Made by a program: the position numbers and the translations under genes. From contig BTPP01000005.1 in NCBI GenBank assembly GCA_037102815.1, positions 2,294,001 through 2,358,000 on the forward strand: DNA of 64,000 bases, in the 5' to 3' direction. This stretch comes from Neurospora intermedia. Lineage: Eukaryota; Ascomycota; Sordariomycetes; Sordariales; Sordariaceae. Positions within the stretch are counted from its first letter, which is position 1. Each line of letters opens with the position of its first letter. Below the pieces are notes generated by a model. The model made no database searches. It worked only from the letters and a program-made list of their open reading frames with translations, and was not told the DNA's origin. Shown one piece after another: positions 57,675 to 64,000 of the stretch.

Positions 57675-60609
57675 GGCAATGAGTGGGTATATATGATGGG
57701 AGAGGTGGTGGTGCATCGCAACGCATAGCATGGCATGGCATACAAGCATCGCATTGCGTTTGCAAAAGTTGCCGGCAGCACACCCTCTCGTTTCTTTGTT
57801 CTGTTTCAATTTCTGGTTAGTTTACGGTAGCGGCGGATCAGGATTGGGAGAAGAAAAAAACAAACAAACAAAAATATTACACATTTTGGGGAAAAGTAGG
57901 AAAGCAGGTATACACAAACGCATATAAGCCTCTTTAGAGGCTGACAGAAAGAAACACAACGGGGCTTCAATCAACTTGGGTTTTACACATGCATGGTAAA
58001 AGGGTACGGGGAATATAGTTTTCTTTGGACAGGAAGGTCGGGTGGTTTGGACAAGACGGGGGCGGCTGTCTTGACGGGATATATAGGTAGTTTGGATGGA
58101 AACGGCTACTCGGAGACAGGCAAAGTGACACCATTTTCTTTGTTGGTGTTTACGATTTTGGTTACAACTTTCTTTTATTGTTTGTCATATCTTATCCTTC
58201 ATATTCGGATTTCATGGTTGCCTTTTTCTTGGTGTACGCTTTATAGTACATCATGAATGAGAGATGGACGGTGGGCATGGATGGTTTTACTATGTTTGTT
58301 GATATACTGGGGATGAGAGAAGACTAGTGAAGGGCGAGGCTGGAAGAGGTTGGTCAAGCCTCTCCTCGCCTTGGGAATTGCGTTGAAAGGGCGCAAGTTC
58401 TGAAGAATCAAACAAGCAAGCAGCTAAAGCTGTGTTATTGATGCTGAGACATATCCTGTCCTAAGTGCTCTCCACGTTGGTGAACTTTTTGCCCCCCGTC
58501 CTTTGTTCTTTCTCAGTCGCCTTTGCTTTTGTGAATTTATTCATCAAGGGGAATCCAACCGACCGTTACGACATACGCCAGTTCCAGTTCCTCTATCATT
58601 TCCATCCCTCAGACAACTACCTAACTACAAACAATCGGACAAACTTACCACGACTGGACAATAGCAAAAACAGAGGCTCAACCACTTTTGAGACAGTCAG
58701 TCAGTCATTGAACAGGTCAGTCAGATCTGGTAACATGTTTCACGGATGTGCCACACCTGCCCACCACAAAACCCAAGTTATGTATGTATGTACCGGTATG
58801 GTATGGTACAGTACTGGCACAACTCAACGGTGAAAAAGAAAAAAAAAAATCTTGGTGTGGTTACACGACGACAACGGACGAAGAAGCAGGAGGAGCCCAA
58901 AAGGAATTTCGGGAAGAAGCATCCGTACAGTACATACTCCCTTCCGTCCGTTACATAGGTAAGTCGCTTCGGTAACCCATGTCATGGTCATGTCCGTCTC
59001 GTATTTCTTCTTCCTCTTCCTTCTTCTTCTTCTACTGGGTGGCGTTTTGGTGTTACATGACATGTGACAAAGTGGGAAGAGAGTTCAGTTGCAGTGGGGG
59101 GCGGTATCCGAGACCGGGTTTGAGACCCGAACCATAAGATAGAGGTAGTGTTGCCTGCCCCTCTTTCGGCTCGGGGAGGTTTCCGCTATGAGTGTGTGTG
59201 TGCGAAAAAATGTAACGGTCGAAGGGAGAAAAAAAAAGACATGTGATTTTGAAGCTTCAGAAAGGGAGGAAAGCTACCTCCTTGGTGCACGGAAAAGGCC
59301 TGAGAACGGAAACACGGCTGTCGCACCAAGAAAGTGTACATAGTAGGCTCGGTGAGTGACCATTTATTTGGCCAATAGGAACAAACACCGAGGACGTTTT
59401 CAATTACCCCTTTTTGGGGGGCTTCGTGAAGTAAACAAAGCGACAATTTAACTATTCCAGTGATTGCACCACCCCTCTAGATTGGCAGCTTGCTGATGTT
59501 TGACAGTGACGTTGAAGGTAGGTACCTCTATGTAAGAAAACATGTTGGTTTCATCTTGTACTATATCGCTAATACGGTAAGTACCCTGCCCACTTCTATT
59601 TGACCCCCGACGACGGCGACTCCAGCTAGCTGAAAATCCGTATCGTTGAACGAAGCGACCCAGAGACACTTCCATTCGGAACCTCTCATCAGCAGAAAAA
59701 AAGGTGCGAAACTAATTTTCTCACTGCCAATGATGCATAACCTATCACCATTCGCGTGACGGTTCGTTGAAAATTCTCGCAAAGGAGACCCCGTCGCTTC
59801 GGAAAGCATGCGGCAAGTGATCCGAGTGGTTGTCGTCGAGCCGTGGTTCCGAACCAGCGAAGCATTACGAAGCGGATCATGCAACCTCGACGGGGGGTTT
59901 CAAAAGTCGTATACGAGGGAGAGCGAACAAAACTAAAACAACCCATGGTAAAAAGGACATCCAGTTTCCATTTTCATTGTGACGATAAGATAAACAGAAT
60001 TGATCAATGACGACGCGTGTCGGAACCAACGGCAACGGTACAACGGCAAGGCACGGCAAGGCAAGGCAAGGCAGACTCCGGCAATTGCATAAAGTTGGGC
60101 GGTTGCCGCGACTGGCATGTAGTGTACTTACCGAACCGAGTTCCGAGACCGGCAATGCTTCCGACGGAACACGGCACGGTTTCGTTGTTGCATTCATGGC
60201 TTCAAGTTCTCGGGCACTCACTCGGAGGCCTTCCGAGACTTTCGATCACAGACAAGCCTTGGCGGTGCGCGCGCGTACATGCTAGGTACGCCGTGCACAA
60301 CCTGGTAGGGTAGGGGGGGTATGGCTTTTGTGTTTGCTTCTTGGCTCTTTTTATCTAATTTTTTCGACCGGCCGGGAGTAATAAGATTGGTGGAGGGAAT
60401 CATTGACCAATCGATGATGCGTTCAAATGTGCCAGTGATGGTTTGTGTAACGATGGGTTGTTGTCTAGGATGATGAAAGTTACGCCAATGGTGGTGTAAT
60501 GGTAATACGCGGATGTTTGATTTTTACGCGGAACGGATGTGAACCCAAGTGACCGAAAACCCCACTTTCTTTTTGAGACTTCCGTCTCTCACTGAGAACG
60601 AAAACAGCG
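57675..60609. other. intergenic, transcription factor to bna7
   Basis: 2.9 kb containing the 3' UTR of the transcription factor and the bna7 promoter. It includes GTCAGTCA-type repeats near 58694-58722, poly(A) near 58836 and a (GGCAA)n stretch near 60045-60073. No gene is supported. Confidence 0.5.
60045..60073 (+). repeat. GGCAA pentamer microsatellite
   Basis: Imperfect tandem copies of GGCAA/ACGGCAA in the region upstream of bna7. Confidence 0.7.
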
Positions 60610-61818
60610 ATGATCATCAATAACATTCTGTGGCTTACCATCCTCACCTTGGGTACCGTACCAGTTCAAGCACAAAGGAAACAGAAACCACTGTCTACAC
60701 CCAACAGCAACAGCAACAACAACAATAACCAAATGGCGGACTATAACGGTCCTTCGAGTGGTGGTTGGAAACCCGTCCTCGACCCCGCCGACAACAAGAC
60801 CATCATCGGCCACCACTGGCGCCGCCATGACTACGTCCCCGGCGAGGAAGCCTTGGCCCTCCAAACCCTCGACATGTGGATTCCCATCTCCCCAGCCGCC
60901 TTATCCTGGGGCAAACCTACTCCCAACACACTTCTCGGGGACGGAGCAAAGGCCCCCTGGCTCATCTACATCCACGGCGGCGCCTGGCGCGACCCCGCCA
61001 TCGACTCGTCCTCTTTCAACGCAAGCGCCACCAAGATCCTCACTGACCTCGCTCAACTACCCCTCGAGCAAAGAAAGAAGACAGTAGCGGGAATCGCGTC
61101 CATCAACTACCGCCTCTCCCCTCACCCTAACCACCCTTCCAACGACCCGTATGACCCCAACCGCACCGCCAAGCACCCTGACCACATTGCCGATGTGCTT
61201 ACCGCGCTGGGGTTCCTCAAAAACTCCTTTGGAATGAAGGAGTACGTGCTGGCGGGCCATAGCTGTGGCGCGACGCTGGCGCTGCAGGCGTGCATGTCGC
61301 CCGAGCGGTGGGGGCTGGCTGGGACTGTAGAGTGGCGCGCAGGATGGTATAATGTAGCAAAGCCAAAGGCAGTGGTGGGGTTCAACGGGTTGTATGATCT
61401 CGCGGGTTTCATCGCAGATCCCCCGAAGGGGTACGAGAGGTGGAGGGAGGCGTATAGGGAGTTTGTTGTGGGCGCGTTTGGGAAGAAGGAGGAAGATTGG
61501 AAAAAGGTGTGTCCTGGGAGTATCGCGGAGGGGTGGGTGAGGGAGTGGAATTTGACTCAACAACAACAACAAGGGGAAGAAGGGAAGAAGAGAAAGGTGG
61601 TGTTGGTGCAGAGCTTGGAGGATAGTTTGGTGCCGGTGGAGCAGACGGAGGGGATGGCGGAGTATCTGGAGAGGGAGAACCAAAAGGTGTCAGACGAGGA
61701 TAAGAAGGTTGAGGTGGTGGTGTTGAGGGAGGAAAAGGGTGGTGATCATGATGATGTTTGGAAAAGGGGGGAGAGGTTGGGGGAGATTTTGCTGGGGGTT
61801 TTGAATGGGGAGATTTGA
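60610..61818 (+). CDS. bna7: kynurenine formamidase (alpha/beta hydrolase)
   Basis: Hydrolyses N-formylkynurenine to kynurenine in the tryptophan-to-NAD pathway. One exon; 402 residues from the ATG at 60610, or 361 from the internal ATG at 60733. Family motifs are the oxyanion motif HGGAW (122-126, in YIHGGAWRDP), SINYRLSPHPNHPS, and the nucleophile elbow GHSCGATL with Ser218. Late elements SLEDSLVPVEQT and GGDHDDVW supply the probable Asp and His of the triad. The first 22 residues (MIINNILWLTILTLGTVPVQAQ) form a convincing signal peptide with a VQA cleavage site, which is unexpected for a normally cytosolic enzyme; a Ser/Asn-rich stretch links it to the internal Met. Numbering is from the long form. 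Confidence 0.88.
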   Translation: MIINNILWLTILTLGTVPVQAQRKQKPLSTPNSNSNNNNNQMADYNGPSSGGWKPVLDPADNKTIIGHHWRRHDYVPGEEALALQTLDMWIPISPAALSWGKPTPNTLLGDGAKAPWLIYIHGGAWRDPAIDSSSFNASATKILTDLAQLPLEQRKKTVAGIASINYRLSPHPNHPSNDPYDPNRTAKHPDHIADVLTALGFLKNSFGMKEYVLAGHSCGATLALQACMSPERWGLAGTVEWRAGWYNVAKPKAVVGFNGLYDLAGFIADPPKGYERWREAYREFVVGAFGKKEEDWKKVCPGSIAEGWVREWNLTQQQQQGEEGKKRKVVLVQSLEDSLVPVEQTEGMAEYLERENQKVSDEDKKVEVVVLREEKGGDHDDVWKRGERLGEILLGVLNGEI

Positions 61819-64000
61819 GCATCTGCTGTGATAAGCTACGGATTACATGGGCTTTTGTTCGGTTTGAGGCAGAAGTATGCTCTTTTCAAACATTGATTGA
61901 GCGTGGTCAAGGCTCCCAGACAATTACACGTCGGATGCAGAGAAAAATTGTTGGTTTAGCCATGTTAAACGCAATGGTTTGAAAGCCTATTTGTCCGTAC
62001 TATATCAGCGTCAAAAGACTATGAACCAATTCTTTAGAGTCTTTCTCAAGTCTGACGAGTATAGTCCGTGTAACAGCGACTAGTGCAATGGGCTGAATGT
62101 TGGCGAATAGTCTTTAAGACATTGTGGTTGCACGGGGAGTTGAAGAGACTTTTGGAGCACCACATTACATTGGACATTGGCAGTCAACGGACCAGGCAAA
62201 ATGATTGTCTTTTTTCAGAGCGTCGAAAACAAGATATCACTGGAATTGGCTATGGAGTGCGAATTCTGGGGCTGTAATTGAACATTCCGCTATGTATGGC
62301 ATATTCCCTGTCAGAGACAGCGGATGGGAGCCGATCAACGAAATCACATCCGATCAATGAAGGCATCACTCGCATGGAGGCTCCCGCGTAGGTAGGTTAC
62401 AATCAATCCGACCACAACCCCTGAAACTCAATTGCCTCTTAGGGCTGGAACTAGGCTTGTCTTTAGTCGTGGTTCCCACGTGGTGGTGCTGTACAAGGGG
62501 TGTATATCTTGACATCAGACCTGTCATTCCATTGTTGGATTGACCGAATGGCTGTGTCACTCTTGACCGTTCAATGGCATTGTATTTGCTCCTGATAGCA
62601 CCCAATTTCTGGACGTCACTCACTTTGAGACAAGGCCTGCAATTCGGCTTAAATGTTAGCGACGAGAAAAAGAAAGGGAAAGCTTGAAGTGTAGAACAGG
62701 GTGGAAAAGAGAGCGGCATCCGGACCGATCTCACCCTCTCAGCCCCTTCCGTATCCAACACTGGTGAGCTGCTGCCGTGGTTGGTATACCGATTTTACTG
62801 TGTGACCCACACAGCAGATATCTATTCTGGAAACCTTCCAGGTTTGCAAAAAATGCCGCTGAACACCAACTTGATTTGTCTGATGATCGAACCACCAGGC
62901 GGACCCGACCGGTGGTCAGCGGAATGAGGGGTCGGGTCGATTCCAATGGCAAATGGAGACCGATCATGTCCCCATTTTCAATTAATCAGCTTTACGCTGG
63001 GCAGATCGAATGGCAGAAGGTACTTAATTTCAGGCATGAAAGGAAGTCTACACTAAAAGCACCCTTGGAAGAGAGAATACTATACCTATTCTGGTGCAAC
63101 ATGTCTTAACTTCCAGGTTGTCGTTGAAAAAGCTTGGCAGTCGTGATGTCATGCGATGCGGGGTAGCTGTTCCACGTCGTTTGCCCTCAGTCTATATACT
63201 GTGTTATATCAAACCCGTCTAAATCAACAAACACTCAGCCTGGGTGAAAGTACAAACTTCATGGGTGTTCTGGCTGACCAATTGAGCCCATCTAGGCAGT
63301 TTCCAACTCACCTTTTGACCTTCAAGTCATTAAATACTGTAGTGATGTTGGCCTGTTAAATTCTCATGTACCTAGGGTCGTCAGCAGGGGGGCAGAAACA
63401 AACAACAGACAAATGCGGGAAAGTGGAGCTTAACTGTTGGACGTTAGGTTGTGGAACGTCCCGCACCCCGCCAATGTCGGTTTGTGATTGGTCGTCTCCA
63501 CACTACCACTTACACGGGAAGCTCCTTCCAGCTCTGTTACCTTTCAGAATTCGTCAATCGTGGCACCCTCGAAATGAGCTGCGTCACCGATTGGGAAAGA
63601 ACCAAACAGATGCCAAGAATCACGATTGCCCAAAAGATGTAGCATTGGTACCTTCCTGTTCCTGTTGATTGCAAACCTATACTACCTGCCTCTAGTATTC
63701 ATATATATAATTTGCGCAACCCCTCAGCTCCTTCCCGTCTCCTGCTCAGTCTGACCATCCAATCTCCAATTCCAACAATTTCGAGTCTACTTTGGCTGTC
63801 CCAATTGCATCGCAAGGGCTTCGTGTCGTGTCTTCCTGTCGGTCTGTTTCAGCTCAGCCTCAACCTCAGCTACCTCGTAAGTGGTTCATCAGGGGACTGT
63901 CATTGTCATGGAGAAGCTCCCCACGTCAGCTCGTCTTACCATGACGGCCTCATCTTGTCTTGTCCTATCTACACTGCCCCTCTTGACGCCGTCCCTTTCC
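61819..64000. other. region downstream of bna7 to window end
   Basis: 2.2 kb with no supported coding sequence. The last 300 bp look like the promoter and leader of a plus-strand gene that starts beyond the window. Confidence 0.5.
63702..63882 (+). promoter_or_regulatory. probable promoter and leader of the next gene
   Basis: A TATATATAA-like site at 63702-63710 is followed by a pyrimidine-rich stretch and a GTAAGT donor at 63877-63882, suggesting a leader exon with a 5' UTR intron. The coding part is outside the window. Confidence 0.4.

Overview
The window is fungal nuclear DNA, most likely from a Sordariaceae ascomycete of the Neurospora/Sordaria type. The genes have short introns with GTAAGT-like donors, CTRAC-like branch sites and AG acceptors. 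Start codons often sit in CAxxATG contexts, leaders are pyrimidine-rich, and coding sequence is GC-rich at third positions. One block (about 48.8-52.1 kb) is extremely AT-rich, depleted in CpA/TpG and rich in TpA, as expected from repeat-induced point mutation (RIP). I cannot settle the species from sequence alone.

Layout. 0-8 kb: the 3' part of a tRNA m5U methyltransferase (trm2), a GH72 cell-wall glucanosyltransferase, and a ubiquitin-like/WLM metalloprotease. 8-16 kb: both subunits of ATP-citrate lyase (acl2 and acl1), transcribed divergently from a shared 3.3 kb interval, which supplies cytosolic acetyl-CoA. 19-30 kb: a compact gene group with mitochondrial ribosomal protein uL30m (mrpl33), the chromatin reader eaf3, a previously unnamed gene lying on the same strand inside an unusually long eaf3 intron, the inner-kinetochore subunit Cnl2/Nkp2, a small ER-type membrane protein with a CxxxC motif, and a CENP-Q/Fta7 homologue with four evenly spaced AT-hooks. 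30-36 kb: a LicD/Mnn4-type phosphotransferase and a 919-residue protein I do not recognise.

36-54 kb: about 18 kb with no confident gene. It contains a RIP-degraded, 3.7 kb DNA transposon with clear terminal inverted repeats and subterminal CCAGTAAATGG-type repeats. 54-58 kb: a large Zn2Cys6 transcription factor with a proline-rich tail. 60-62 kb: kynurenine formamidase (bna7). The last 2 kb ends in a TATA-like site and a pyrimidine-rich leader that probably belong to a gene beyond the window.

The most interesting points are the gene nested in the eaf3 intron, an in-frame coding-like extension after the eaf3 stop codon, the AT-hook array on CENP-Q near a second CCAN gene, a possible signal peptide on an alternative bna7 start, and the unclassified RIP-degraded transposon. 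All splice models were built by eye from splice signals, reading phase and protein-family expectations; none is supported by transcripts here.
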